NCBI GenBank assembly: GCA_037043455.1
Contig: JAWPHD010003282.1
Location: forward strand, 159,424 to 223,423
Direction of reading: 5' to 3'
From: Cyrtodaria siliqua
Taxonomy: Eukaryota > Mollusca > Bivalvia > Adapedonta > Hiatellidae
DNA: 64,000 nucleotides
Position 1 is the stretch's first letter. Each line of letters starts with the position of its first letter. Positions 11,199 to 22,174 of this stretch are shown in pieces. The translations under genes were made by a program, and so were the position numbers. The notes beneath the pieces are model-generated. The model was not told the DNA's origin. It saw only the letters and a program-made list of their open reading frames with translations, and made no database searches.

Positions 11199-11397
11199 CT
11201 TTCTTTTTGGCATAATGTCTGGATAATAAACACCAGGATAGTTCAGTGTTGTTTGACAACAGACTGTGCTTACTGCCCAAAACTCTGTTGCCATAGTTAC
11301 TGGTCAAGGGTCGCACAACATGGTGATATTGCCTGGTGACAGCTCGTGATCGTCTCAGAACACACAGGAGTATGCAAGATTTACTGGGAAACATTTC
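11199..11397 (-). CDS. MRRF: MRRF first coding exon with mitochondrial leader
   Basis: The start ATG is at 11,394-11,392. It is preceded on the minus strand by a pyrimidine-rich tract and ACATTTTCAG, a good 3' splice site, so this exon probably begins GAA-ATG after a 5' UTR intron and the promoter lies further right. The 65 codons begin MFPSKSCILLCVLRRSRAVT and are rich in Arg and Ser with almost no acidic residues, as expected for a matrix-targeting peptide. They end RHYAKKK plus one base of a Gly codon, donor AAAG/GTTTGT. The phase fits the exon at 9,028-9,165. The 5' UTR exon itself was not located. Confidence 0.82.
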
Positions 11398-11909
11398 CTG
11401 AAAATGTGAATGAAAACAAAATTAGTAATTAAAAAAATAAAATAATGTTGATACTGCATATTTGCAGGCATATATGTACGCGGGAACCAGTCTAACATGT
11501 AATGCTTCTGGTTGAATTGATACACAAAATGTGACCGAAAAACTTTAGTGAAAGCTGGTGTTTAAATTGTTATAACTTTTTTGTTTATGGTTTAATTTTG
11601 ATGATTTAAACTGCATAGTTTTTTGTAAAAACATATTCTTTCTACTGATTCAATTTATTTAATATTTTACAAAAGTTTGAAAATATTGTACGACGGACTA
11701 TTGTCAGGAGACGTAGATGGACAATGTTATACGAATACCCGCTCCACTTTCATGAACAGGCATACAAATGTGCTAATAAATAGATGTGCGCTAAGATTTT
11801 TTGAAAGGGTTTCTTGTCCTGCGTTCAAAAGTATTGACAGCCCTGTCAATGAAGTGGTAAATTTTGTTGAGCAATAATTTACATTGGCACCGTTCTCAGC
11901 AGTGCGTAT
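11398..11909. other. Upstream of MRRF start; no recognisable feature
   Basis: Probably 5' UTR intron and/or promoter flank of MRRF. I cannot identify a core promoter or transcription start from the sequence. Confidence 0.5.
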
Positions 11910-12377
11910 GGTGTCAGACCAGTCAGGAAATACTTCCGGGTCGTAGGGTGCTGAAATAGTTCCTTGAAGAATCCAAAGTTTGTAGTTTGCATGTGTTTTT
12001 CCCAAGATTAGTTTCTATTTCATTGTTAAATCTAACCTGAGGTTAAAGTAGTATGTCTGTTCTCATGAATAGTAAGTATTTTACTGTGTTTGTCAGGTTT
12101 ATTTCTTTGGAGAGTATGAGCACAGAGGTTAGGTAGAGATGTGGTTTTGACAGATGTTTATTTCAAAATACGCATAGTGTGAATGAATGACGCGAAATGT
12201 TGAAAAACTGAATCGGTGTTTTATTCCAGATATGGGACCGTTTGCTAGCCAAATGTGTTTAATACACAGAATAAAAGTGTATTTAAGCGAACGAATGTTG
12301 TGGAACTTGTGACTGATCTCCAAATATAGCCTATATTGCATTGTGTTCAATGGGCTGATTTTGACCGGTCTGACACC
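11910..12377. repeat. Left copy of the 468-bp direct repeat
   Basis: Starts GGTGTCAGACCAGTCAGG and ends TTTTGACCGGTCTGACACC, so it has its own 11-bp inverted termini. Differs from the right copy by only a few substitutions and a 2-bp indel (AATACGCATAG versus AATACGCAG). Confidence 0.9.
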
Positions 12378-13593
12378 TAGATGGACAAAATGCATTTTTC
12401 TTATTAATGGCCAAATCCAGTTGATTTTTTCTGTGGAAGCTTGCAGCTGAGTGAGAAAAAAAAAGTTAATGTTAAATTTTTGAATTTTACAACAGAACTT
12501 GTTTTTTTGCAATTGAAATAGATTGTGTGTGTTTTAGGGTGGAATTTGGGGGTCCTAGTGATTTGGAGTGGCCCTAAAGCACTTTAAGTAGGCTCTCAAG
12601 TGCCTTTAAGTGAATTAGTGGCAAAAGGTAATAGATCTGTCACAATTCCTACAACAAATGGCAATTTTATTATTTTAAGGTACCATATGAGGCTAAAATC
12701 TGAAAATGTATCGGTACTGACATTTTGACATGACGGGACTCTAGGAGGAGTCTTACTTTGTATCGAAAGCCTGAGAATCTGTAAATTTTGTACGCGATGA
12801 TGGGTTTTACAATCTGAAACTGAAATATACAGAAATTTGTGGAATTTAGCATTTATTTTAGTTTTTTGTTAAACATGGTGTAAATCCCACCCATGTTTCT
12901 TCATTAATTCAGATGAAATCACTATGCAATGGCATACAATTGTAATTTAACACATTAATTGGTATTTTGTTAGAGATAATGGTATAATCCACTGAAATAT
13001 ATACTATTCTGGTGTGTGATTCAGTTTGTCTTGCTGTTGCCCAAGACTTGAATGTATTAGTGGCCTTTAAAACTGCTACAGGCATATGGGGTAGGCTTAG
13101 CTTTTGAGTAATTACTTCAATTTTGTCTCTTTTTTCTGGCATTTTACAGCCCAACTGTATATTTTATTGGACATTGTGCATGTAAATGTGCTCCAAAGCA
13201 GCCTTATGGTCTATTGTGTGCCTCAAAAGTGTTGGAATTTAACAGAATGTCTGTTTCTCCATGAAAAATGAAGAAATTTCATGCATGAGTGATTTTGATA
13301 TCTATACCTCACATTATGTGTATATTTTAGTTTAGTATATAGAAGGCAATGTTTGAAAACTTTACTTGATGGAAATATACCAAACGGTTAATTTATTTTG
13401 GCATTTTTTCTAGTTTTGTATAACGCGTCTTTAAATCCTTGATTTCTATTAGCCGAATGGGTCTTTGCATGCAGGAATTGAACCGAAAAGATAATAGGTC
13501 CTTGCCAAAGCATCTGATTTTCCATTCGGTAAACCTTATTGGTCAGTTAGATGTATTCGATAACTATTTTTGACAAATGTCGCGACTCTTTTA

Positions 13594-14060
13594 GGTGTCA
13601 GACCAGTCAGGAAATACTTCCGGGTCGTAGGGTGCTGAAATAGTTCCTTGAAAGAATCCGAAGTTTGTAGTTTGCATGTGTTTTTCCCAAGATTAGTTTC
13701 TATTTCATTGTTAAATCTAACCTGAGGTTAAAGTAGTATGTCTGTTCTCATGAATAGTAAGTATTTTACTGTGTTTGTCAGGTTTATTTCTTTGGAGAGT
13801 ATGAGCACAGAGGTTAGGTAGAGATGTGGTTTTGACAGATGTTTATTTCAAAATACGCAGTGTGAATGAATAACGCGAAATGTTGAAAAACTGAATCGGT
13901 GTTTTATTCCAGATATGGGACCGTTTGCTAGCCAAATGTGTTTAATACACAGAATAAAAGTGTATTTAAGCGAACGAATGTTGTGTAACTTGTGACTGAT
14001 CTCCAAATATAGCCTATATTGCATTGTGTTCAATGGGCTGATTTTGACCGGTCTGACACC
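13594..14060. repeat. Right copy of the 468-bp direct repeat
   Basis: Same boundaries and orientation as the left copy. Very high similarity indicates recent duplication or insertion. Confidence 0.9.
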
Positions 14061-14940
14061 GTATGCAAATTTAGTTAAAACTAGTGTATGCTTTTGTTTG
14101 CAAGTAATCAGTTCGTAAGTATTGTAATACAACATTTTGTTTTAAATAATGAGCATAAATATTAAATGATTGCTCAATTTTCATTTGTTTCACCGCAAGT
14201 TTTGTCCAGAGTCTCTCGAGCGCTTGATTGTACTTAGACGAGTTTATTTGTCGGCCCCCTTCTCACCTTTTTATTTGTAACTGACTCAGGGAGATTTAAA
14301 CTAAATAATAAAGAAGTTTTACAAGGTACCAGGTGAGTTATGTTATGTCAGTATATATTTTAAAGCAATGAAAATCACTGCAAATTGATTAAAACTAAAT
14401 ATAAAGATGTAAAATGTATAAATGGTACGTTTATTTTTCATTTGCAGTGATTTTCTTTGCTTTAAAAGACATTTTATTCAATATGCCATATTCATAATTT
14501 TCCATTGCAGAAATGTTGGGATTTGATTTGATTTTCAGTAGGTGATAACATTTGTCTTACTTGGTTTTTATCCTTAGGTTCTATAGTAAAATAAATATCT
14601 TTGGCAGAGTAAAAAGATGATAATTTTTAAGATTTGGATTTTGAAAGATACATTTGCATGAATGTGCATGAAATATGCAGGGTTTTAAAAGAATCACACT
14701 GTAGATACCTTAATTTTAACAGTAAACTTGGTTGAACATCAAGGATAAAGACAGAGTTTATCACCTACCAGAATATATTGGTATGTCTTATTTCTGGTCA
14801 CTAATTGGTCAGCTTTCTGATGATGCTCTATCAAAATTATGAATATGGTAAAACGCGCGATGACGTCATCGTTCCAAGATGGCCGCCTCGATTTATGTTT
14901 CTTTGCATTTCTTCAAGTCATATCTCCTTTATTTTACGAG
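14061..14940. other. Unassigned, with a CRE-like and YY1-like motif cluster near 14,860
   Basis: No gene recognised. At 14,856-14,885 there is a palindromic GATGACGTCATC followed by CCAAGATGGCCGCC, i.e. CRE-like and YY1-like sites 5 bp apart. Similar AAGATGGCCGCC motifs occur in repeats at 38,130 and 38,450, so this may be repeat-borne rather than a host promoter. Confidence 0.4.
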
Positions 14941-14943
14941 AAA

Positions 14944-15225
14944 ATTTGAAGGAAAGCAAATACATTTTAAATATCTGGCTTGGTGAACATCTGAACCCAG
15001 GGTTCACTGATTACTGTTTTCATTCACTTCAAAACTTGGTCTGAGCTATGCATGACCATCTTTTAAAATTGTTTATAAGTATCGTGACTGCACATTTGAT
15101 AGGCACATTAAATTATATTTCTTGTTATATTATGCTAAAGCCATGGCCAGTTTATTACAATAAATTTAAACTATTTGTATTACTGTGTTTTCTTTCACAG
15201 CCCATTTGCAATAATGGGACTTGTC
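14944..15225. repeat. Diverged direct repeat, copy 1
   Basis: About 280 bp starting TTTGAAGGAAAGCAAATACA and ending near TTTCTTTCACAGCCCATTTG. An imperfect second copy with small deletions lies at 15,697-15,945. No coding function is seen. Confidence 0.85.
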
Positions 15226-15439
15226 GATTATCGACATAAATCCTTTTATTGTAGTGAGGGTGTTAATTTACATGAGTCTGTGGCCACCCTAGCTGCTGCA
15301 CAGATTGTGACCATTTTGTTTTTTGATAGTTTTACGATTTAGAAATGTGTACCCTGCACCGTATATCTGCCGCGTCGAACGGGCAGATGGTTGTGTATAA
15401 ATACGGGAGATTAAAATTATAGCATGTATCTCGGTCATG

Positions 15440-15502
15440 TATTTTAACCCCCCCCCCCCCCACCCCCCACCCCCCCCCCCCCCCCCCACCCCCTCCACCT
15501 CC
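15440..15502. repeat. Poly-C tract (G-rich on the minus strand)
   Basis: A run of C broken only by single A or T bases. The minus strand therefore has several long G runs in ~60 bp and could form a G-quadruplex. A similar shorter tract is at about 18,799-18,815. Confidence 0.9.
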
Positions 15503-15696
15503 ATTTTAATGACTATGTATTTTGCCCAATCTGCTTTGCTTTTTTTGTTTTATATATATATTTCAGGTACATTATTCTAGAATTGGTAGTGTTGGGCTTG
15601 TGCGGACGGGTTGATGTCTTTAAGAATCGCGTCCTGGCTTCAGCCCTGTCCATTCAGCAGTGTCGGCAGTATGTCGCGGTCATAGCAGTGTACATT

Positions 15697-15945
15697 TGAA
15701 GGAAAGCAAATACATTTTAAATATCTGTCTTGGCGACCATCTGAACCCAGGGTTCGCTGAGTACAGTTTTCATTCACTTTAAAACTTGGTCAGAGCTATG
15801 ACCATTTTTCAAAATTGTTTATCTGTATCGTGGTATGCACATTATGTTTCTTGTTATATTATGCTGGAGCCATGGCCAGTTTATTCCAATAAATTTAAAC
15901 TTTTTTTATTATTATGTTTTCTTTCACAGCCCATCTGCAATAAAC
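15697..15945. repeat. Diverged direct repeat, copy 2
   Basis: Repeats 14,944-15,225 with roughly 85-90 percent similarity by eye and several short deletions. The separating 470 bp include the poly-C tract. Confidence 0.85.
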
Positions 15946-15984
15946 GTTGTTTGAAAATAGTGCATCAACCCCTTTATTTTAGAG

Positions 15985-16436
15985 TATCAGCCTGGATTTA
16001 GAAGTGGGTTTTCAAAAGATACTTGCTTGATTCATTTAAAAGATAACATTAAAACAAACGGTTCTTACGGTCTCTATACTGGTATGATCATGATGGATCT
16101 ACAAAAAGCTTTTGATATTGTAGATTGTTGAAAACTTAAACATATTGATGTTGCCATCAATATAGATATGCATTATTAAAATATTATTATATATATTATA
16201 TTGTTTATGTCGACATTGATTTGAATGCTATTTGAACGATATGGTTTTAAGCACAGACCTAGAGTTTTAAGTTTTATTATATGCAGATGACACTGCAATT
16301 TTATTTTCTCGCAATGAACCAAATGTTGTATTTTCAAAAATAGATAAAGTTTTAGAATCGTGTTCTTCTTGGCCAGCAGATAAGACATTATCTCTTCACT
16401 TAGGAAAATCTGAATGTATTTTATTTAGTACTGAAC
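15985..16436 (+). pseudogene. CR1-like LINE reverse transcriptase relic, internally deleted
   Basis: Two coding islands remain. At 15,985-16,131 the plus strand reads YQPGFRSGFSKDTCLIHLKD and then MIMMDLQKAFDIVD before a stop, matching the RT segment with the first catalytic Asp (D in AFD). At 16,271-16,436, in another frame, it reads VLLYADDTAILFSRN and then SLHLGKSECILFS, containing the YADD active site. The intervening GxPQGS region is missing, so about 100 codons have been lost. It is a dead fragment. Confidence 0.85.
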
Positions 16437-16619
16437 GGTACTACGGTTGCTAAATATATAGTATATAGTAAAGAGTATATATAATCAGAAACACCTCAGG
16501 ATGTATCCAGAATTGTACTGAACATAGCAGTTGCAGCCAAAGAGAAAACCAATCTAAGGTACGACTAGAAAACCCGAGGAACAAGAGTTCATGCACCAAC
16601 CTCCTATTTCAGGGTTTCA

Positions 16620-17345
16620 GAAGGTGCATTCTCGGAATCTAACGAGGTTGTCCGGTCATCGCACAAGAGAAAAGTGAGGCATAGTGTAGAGGGGTCCATC
16701 ACCAAACATGAAGTGAACTGTAATACTAAAGGGTCGTATCATTTTTTGAGGAATTTTCCGGATTAAATGTGTAAAGTGGTCAGGAAATTCACCAGACCCA
16801 TTTAATTTCCGAAGTGTAGAGATCACATCTCAATGGAATAACGGTTGAGATATTCCTAGTCGCAGAAAATGTTTTAAGTTAGTGTTGCACTTCTCCAGTA
16901 GGCCTTCGTCTCGGCGATAAAACTTTATGAAAGATCTACGTAGTTTATGATAACGAAAACCTTGCCGAAGAAAGAGTCTGACAGGAGTTTACTTACAATA
17001 ACTTCATTTCGAATATTAAAGTCCTTAACGTCGTTACATGCCCTAGCAAAACGAATTAGCTGAGAGATATAAATCCCGTATGATGTTGCACGAGGTACGT
17101 CCCCATCTAAATATGGATAGTTAACGATGTCAAAATTAGTCATCTCTCTTATCATAAATGTTAGTATGTATGTAATCATTTGAAATTGAGAGATGCAAAT
17201 CGAGGTATTCTGTGGAATGCTGCTATGGTATTCGAACTTTTGGCTTTATTCAACGGGAGCTCTGGTGGATAAATATTAGTGACCATATGAGCAAAGAACG
17301 GATCATCAATATTATGTCATCCATATATCGAGATCGAAGTAATTA
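16620..17345 (-). pseudogene. Second Penelope-like RT relic
   Basis: Minus-strand pieces in shifting frames align with the element at 1,784-3,270: first the catalytic YMDDI at about 17,343-17,315, then FFAHMVTNIYPPELPLNKAK, then FDIVNYPYLDGDVPRATSYG, then a basic tail ending near 16,630. Several frameshifts and substitutions are present and everything upstream of the YxDD block is missing. Compared with the first copy this one is clearly older. Confidence 0.8.
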
Positions 17346-17475
17346 GGTGATGTCGTTTGCATTTTTTGCTACTTTTGCCTTCTCGATTGTCTGCGTGTTT
17401 GTTTTTGTGTTTTGTGGTTGACTGTCGTCATTGAATGCTACTTTCCCTGTCCGATTTTTATATCTTTCCTTTTTT
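17345..17475 (+). mobile_element. Penelope-like 3' terminal segment, inverted relative to its neighbour
   Basis: Closely matches 3,645-3,768 (shared TGAATGCTACTTTCCCTGTC), which in the first element lies downstream of RT on the same strand. Here it is plus-oriented and abuts the truncated end of the minus-oriented RT relic, giving a head-to-head arrangement of one family. Confidence 0.75.
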
Positions 17476-17726
17476 TTTATCAACCAAACCTAGATCAGGC
17501 ATTACAAGTAATAACATATTCGCAGTTTGTTAACATTTAAAAAGATAGATAAATATTTACGTTTAAAGCATGTACATGATAAATGTCCACTATGCATGAA
17601 GCAACGTGTTATTCCTATTCCAAATATTCATCGCTTGAATGCCAAACACATAATATCAATTTGTTTGTATTGTGACGATTTTGTATTCGTCTGCTTAATT
17701 ATTCTTTTTCGATTAAACAAGTCTGT

Positions 17727-18345
17727 TTGGCGAGCATTTCAAAATAAGATTATGGCTGCGAGAGAGTCCGGGAGTAAAAGGCAACATCCCTCGTCCAAAG
17801 AAGTTTACTTTCGAACAGTAGCAGTAGAGTTGATAGGAGCGGAGAAGTCCAACATAGATAGTCTGTAGTTGGTTAAGTTTTCGCGAAGAAGATTAAAGTT
17901 AGAATAGTAGATTATGGCCATTCGGATTTCCAGCAGAATTGTGACTAGGTCAATCCGATTGCCGGCTCGAAGTCGTCTTAGCCAATCAGGAAACAGGTGA
18001 TTAATAACGCCAAAGGTGCCCCAAGTATGTCAATCCGGCTGCACGTGCTGCCCGTGTTTCTGTTGGTAATGACTCCTCCGTTGCAGGCCTTGATCTTGTA
18101 GTCCCTAACCAAACAACCCTTCTATCCACCAGATGGCCTAGTCTAATACAAGATCAATGGCTATCCCGCAGGGTCGATCCTACGTCGGTATCCGTGGTGA
18201 GTCGTTGGTATCCATGGTGAGTCGTTGTGATTCGTCGTAGTCTGCCTCTTGTCATGTGCTGGTCCAACGTCGAAGTTACAGTACAAGTCTAAACGTCTCT
18301 CTTTAGGGCCACTTTAAAAACAGGATAAAAACATACGCAAATAAT
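17727..18345 (-). repeat. Inverted/direct repeat cluster, copy A
   Basis: About 620 bp inverted relative to copy C (about 20,110-20,712), sharing GGCTGCGAGAGAGTCCGGGA, the AGCCAATCAGGAAACAGGTG region and the CTATCCACCAGATGG region. The plus strand translates MAARESGSKRQHPSSKEV. The same peptide with a few conservative changes (MAARESGSRRQHPSSKEV) occurs in copy C, which hints at former coding, but no known domain is recognised. It contains a GATCTTGTA...TACAAGATC stem at about 18,091-18,152. Confidence 0.75.
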
Positions 18346-19035
18346 GCCCACCTGCTATCTTCACCGCGTGCACGTCGCTGAGTAGGCACTGTTAACATTC
18401 AGTCTGCTGAAAACTTGGAGCCGGTGCTGAGGTCAAATTGTGGCGTACCGTAACCACCAGTATCGACGCCAAGGCCGAGAGCGATTAGCAGAATGACTGT
18501 CATTATACCGAGAGTGAAGATGTCTCCTGCGACCTATCAGAGCACACAATATCTGATGTCTACAGAACCTGGAAGTCAGAAGTCCGCGGGCCGGAGCCGG
18601 AGCTGAGATATCACGGGACGCAATCATGATCCCGGTTATCGACGCGAAGGCCGAGGCCTTCATTTGACAGAAGACCGAAGGGTGACAGGATGTCGGGCGG
18701 TGTGTGCGGCGCAGGGGTCATACTGTGATCGGTGTGGCCCTAAAAGGGATAGTTTCCAGTAGCGGATGTAGACCGCACCACCTAGACGTCGTCCAGACCC
18801 CCCCCCCCCCCACTCCCACCCCACTTCACCGCCGCAGCGAAAGCTATAGAGCGAAAGCGACAACCCAACTACATACAGACAACGGAAATGACTACACAGC
18901 ACAGCAACACCAGATCAACCAACACACTCATCTAGAGAAGTCCAGACTCTTTTGTGACCATTACGCTCAAGATACGTGTCTCCGGATTGCGCTTGTTCTG
19001 TATATGTTGTCGGAGGGACTTTAAACCTCAGAACC
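18346..19035. other. Centre of the inverted cluster, unassigned
   Basis: GC-richer than the surroundings, with a C-run at about 18,799-18,815. It separates the two arms of the cluster. No protein family is recognised; the open frames overlap on both strands. Confidence 0.5.
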
Positions 19036-19062
19036 ACACGCACACACGCACACACGTGCACA

Positions 19063-19093
<31 letters not shown>

Positions 19094-19100
19094 GCGCAAA
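19036..19100. repeat. (CA)n/(CG)n alternating purine-pyrimidine tract
   Basis: A CA-rich microsatellite merging into a pure CG alternation (19,079-19,097). Such tracts can adopt Z-DNA. Confidence 0.95.
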
Positions 19101-20112
19101 CAATGCTTGACCTCCACGTGGTTTGTGTGGACGATTCCAGAAAGCGGCACGTCTTGCGGTGTCACATGGCCCCTGGCAGCCTCATTCTCGTCCAGACCAT
19201 CGGATCAGCAGGATCTTTAGCATACCAAGCGATGTCGACGTGTCCTACAGAGGATCATCATAATGAATAACACTATAACGTTAGAGCATATGTGACTCCG
19301 ATTTACGGAGAGGGTGCTACGATGCTGGGTTTTATGCTTTTAAAAACACGTAAATAGTTTTAAATTTATTTTAAGTGGAACCAACAAGAGCCACTTGGTG
19401 CACCTACTGGACTGTTGAGGTTCCGCTGATCACCGATACCATATGCTGGAACAACCCTGAGAGATGTACACCTGTCGTATGATGTAGGGCAACCAGAGGG
19501 TTCTAAAATTACCATCGATACGACGGTGTGGATAACGGAGGAGCCATCTCCAACTGAAACACGGTCAGCACGTGCAGCCGGATTGACCTACTTGGGACAC
19601 TTCTAAGCCACGTGGAGCCTTCTGATTGGCGGAGAGAAACTAACCTACTTTTGGGTCGCCAATAGGATTGACCTACTTACCAACGTTGCTGTCATCCTAT
19701 TGGCCGATCAACTTTAATCTTCTACGACTTTTGAATCTTCTACAGACTATCAACGATGGATTTCATCTACGACTTTTGAATCTTCTGCGGATTATCAAAA
19801 ATGGATTTCTTCATCCACCTGCCACCAACTCTGCGTATTGTAATCTCCATTGGATCTGATTGATGAATCGACATTCGACCTACAACTAACTGAACCTTCT
19901 ATTGAAATGCTCGCCAAAAGGCCTAGTTGCCATATGGCGAGGGTAAACAAACACTTTTATTTACTTATACAGATTCGTTGATCAGCATTCCAGTTCAGAC
20001 CACCGAACAGGCAGGACGTCTTGTGGCTGCCAGGACCATGTGACCCCGCAAGGCGTGCCGCTGTCTGGAATCGTCCCTCACAAACCCCGTGGAGGACAGG
20101 CATTATTTGCCT
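19100..20112. repeat. Inverted/direct repeat cluster, copy B with its own inverted flank
   Basis: 19,107-19,205 (GGACGATTCCAGAAAGCGGC) is the inverse of 20,000-20,095 (GTCTGGAATCGTCC). 19,540-19,990 parallels 20,380-20,790 in direct orientation, sharing CACGTGCAGCCGG and GACCTACTTGGGACAC. The tandem ATCTTCTACGACTTTTGAAT repeat sits at 19,723-19,795. Several fold-back structures are possible. Confidence 0.7.
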
Positions 20113-20790
20113 ATGTTTTTATACTGTTTTATAAAGTGGCTCTAAAGAGGGACGTTTAGACTTGTAATTTAACTTCGACGTTGGACCAGCGAGATACCCC
20201 TTGTCATTGCGAGTCCCCGCACATGACAAGAGGCAGACTACGATGGATCACAATGACTCACCACGGATACCGACGTTGGGTTAACCCTGCGGGATACCCA
20301 CTGATCTTGTATTAGACTATGCTATCTAGTGGATAGATGGTTAGTTTGGTGAACGACTATAAGATCAGTGTGTGCAACGGAGGAGCCATTACCAACAGAA
20401 ACACGGGCAGCACGTGCAGCCGGACTGACCTACTTGGGACACCTTTGGCGCTTCTAATCACCTGTCTCCTGATTGGCTAAGACGACTTTGAGACGGCAAT
20501 CGGATTGACCTAGTCACAATTCTGCAGGCAATCCGATTGGCCAAATCTTCAATTGCAACGTTAATTTAAACAACAACAGACTATCTACGTTGGACCTCTT
20601 CGCTCCTATCATCTCTACTACTGCTGATCTACACTTAACTTCTTTGGACGAGGGATGTTGCCTTCTACTCCCGGACTCTCTCGCAGCCATAATCTTGGAA
20701 ATACTCGCCAAAAGGATTTGTTCCATAGGGCAAGGATAAATAAACTCTTATACTACTAGTCTACTTCTACAGGTTCGTTGTTGCTCTGAA
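20110..20790 (+). repeat. Inverted/direct repeat cluster, copy C
   Basis: Inverse of copy A and direct relative of copy B. Ends near ACTCGCCAAAAGGATTTG and TACAGGTTCGTTG, which copy B also has at 19,909-19,985. The three copies give a ~3-kb fold-back unit, 17,727-20,790. Confidence 0.75.
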
Positions 20791-22170
20791 GCTGATTAAG
20801 CCGGACGATTTTGGAAGTGATTCTGATTGCAGTAGAAAGAGCAATTGGTAAAAACCTTCTAGTTGTAACTATGGACGGCCTTGGCGGGTAGCCCGGATAG
20901 AGCGAGCCCCATATTCTCAGCAGTGAAGACTAGTAAGGCTATTGGCCACATTGTTCAATATACAGCAATTTAAAACAATCATTTTATAATCATAGTTGCT
21001 CATTTTGTTAATTAGATTGGTTGATTCGTTGTTTGTTAATAATAATTTTATTCGAGCAAGTAGCTCAATCTGTAATTGGGAACAATCGTATTGCATTTGC
21101 GGCTGAATCATACAAGACCTCTCGGTACACGTTACATTACTTCAGTGTATATAAGAGTCTGCAAAGTCAACATTGTATTCCAATGATATTTAGAACTGGA
21201 ATTCTCTGTAAAATACATAAATTTAAAATACAATTGTTATTATAGTGCAAGAGTAAAAGTAACAACAATACAAATTAAATAAAAACGTTCATTCCTCACT
21301 GCAGGTACCATATAACGTGGAATCCTTCACTTAATGGACCCCATTGGAAATAAGCCTTAGGGCTTTCATGGGCCATCCATGGTTAAAGATGATGATTTAT
21401 TATGATTAATATTTATGAATTTTTAAAAAACAAAACAACAACAAAACAACAACATTTTTCTTTTCTTTTAAGCAAAACTGTGCTCTTAAAACATAAATTA
21501 AGTTTTTAGTATTGTAAAATACAATATATCTTTAAACATAAATTAACATTAATTTAAATTTTGATTCTACTTGCATACATTACTTATGAAATTATATGTG
21601 TAATATAAGTAACAAATTTACCTGATTTTGGGTTAATTGTAAATCTCTTATTAATAATTAAATTATGAAAGTGGAATGATATACTGAATTCCGAACACAG
21701 TTGCTTTAACAAATAAATGTTCGTGCCTCTTTAAATGCACTGAACAATGAATAATATTGACATTTCGATAATATAGATGTGGCACATTTTCCCTTGCATA
21801 CGTGAAACTTGCATCAGCAACGCACTGATTATGCAGTAAGTCGGATATAATATACATAATAGTTGGTGTATTTGGCTTGGGGCATTAAATCACTATTCTT
21901 TAATAAGTAATATGACTGACAATTGGTACAAGCATCAGACACATGTTTTCGTGGATTGGAATTCTGAAGTGTCATGGATTTTGTATAAATGTTAAGGTAA
22001 CAGAGACCTGAGGAGATCAGTGTAGAGTAGATCTTAGTCAGGATCACGGTATCAGAGAGTGGCAGACTATTTCTGAGCTAAGCCATGTTACAAAAAATGT
22101 TATTAAAATGGAAAAATCGTTATTCTTTAAAGTACACAACGCGAAGTAATAATCAGAGACTCCACTACGC
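20791..22170. other. Unassigned AT-rich region
   Basis: No exon, transposon protein or clear repeat is recognised. Short A-rich stretches (AAACAAAACAACAAC) occur near 21,429. Confidence 0.5.
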
Positions 22171-22174
22171 TTAT

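Larger units (their letters stand above)
1..11397 (-). other. MRRF: MRRF gene, 5' portion (three coding exons; continues beyond left edge)
   Basis: Gene-level entry. Three minus-strand exons join with matching codon phases and GT/AG borders: 11,397-11,199, 9,165-9,028 and 6,339-6,221. Together they give about 150 residues: a basic, serine-rich mitochondrial leader ending RHYAKKKG, then a segment with DLKQEYTNNLSLRTST, then DGTFPLNQIASLIQKNP. From family knowledge this matches the leader, first helix and start of domain II of mitochondrial ribosome-recycling factor, which with EF-G2 splits post-termination mitoribosomes. The conserved C-terminal helices are not in the window, so the rest must lie left of base 1. 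Introns are 2.03 kb, 2.69 kb and at least 6.2 kb. The last is almost wholly a 42-bp satellite plus a Penelope-like insertion. I am confident in the family from motif order and phase agreement; no search was run. Confidence 0.85.
11910..14060. mobile_element. Unit bounded by two ~468-bp direct repeats (composite or LTR-like, non-coding)
   Basis: Two near-identical copies in the same orientation (11,910-12,377 and 13,594-14,060) each start GGTGTCAGACC and end GGTCTGACACC. Between them is 1.2 kb without coding capacity. The outer flanks both read GTAT (11,906-11,909 and 14,061-14,064), whereas the inner flanks do not match each other or the outer ones. This looks like one inserted unit rather than two independent ones. 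TGTCAG...CTGACA resembles LTR termini, but I see no convincing primer-binding site, polypurine tract, gag or pol. Confidence 0.6.

Noticed and set aside
14856..14885. Promoter of MRRF marked by the CRE-like and YY1-like sites
   Set aside because: It is 3.5 kb from the first coding exon, and the same AAGATGGCCGCC word occurs in repeats at 38,130 and 38,450, so it is more likely repeat-borne.
17527..17868. 113-codon ORF as a host gene
   Set aside because: Its conserved half is part of repeat copy A, and the other half is not shared with copy C. No domain or splice signals support a host gene.
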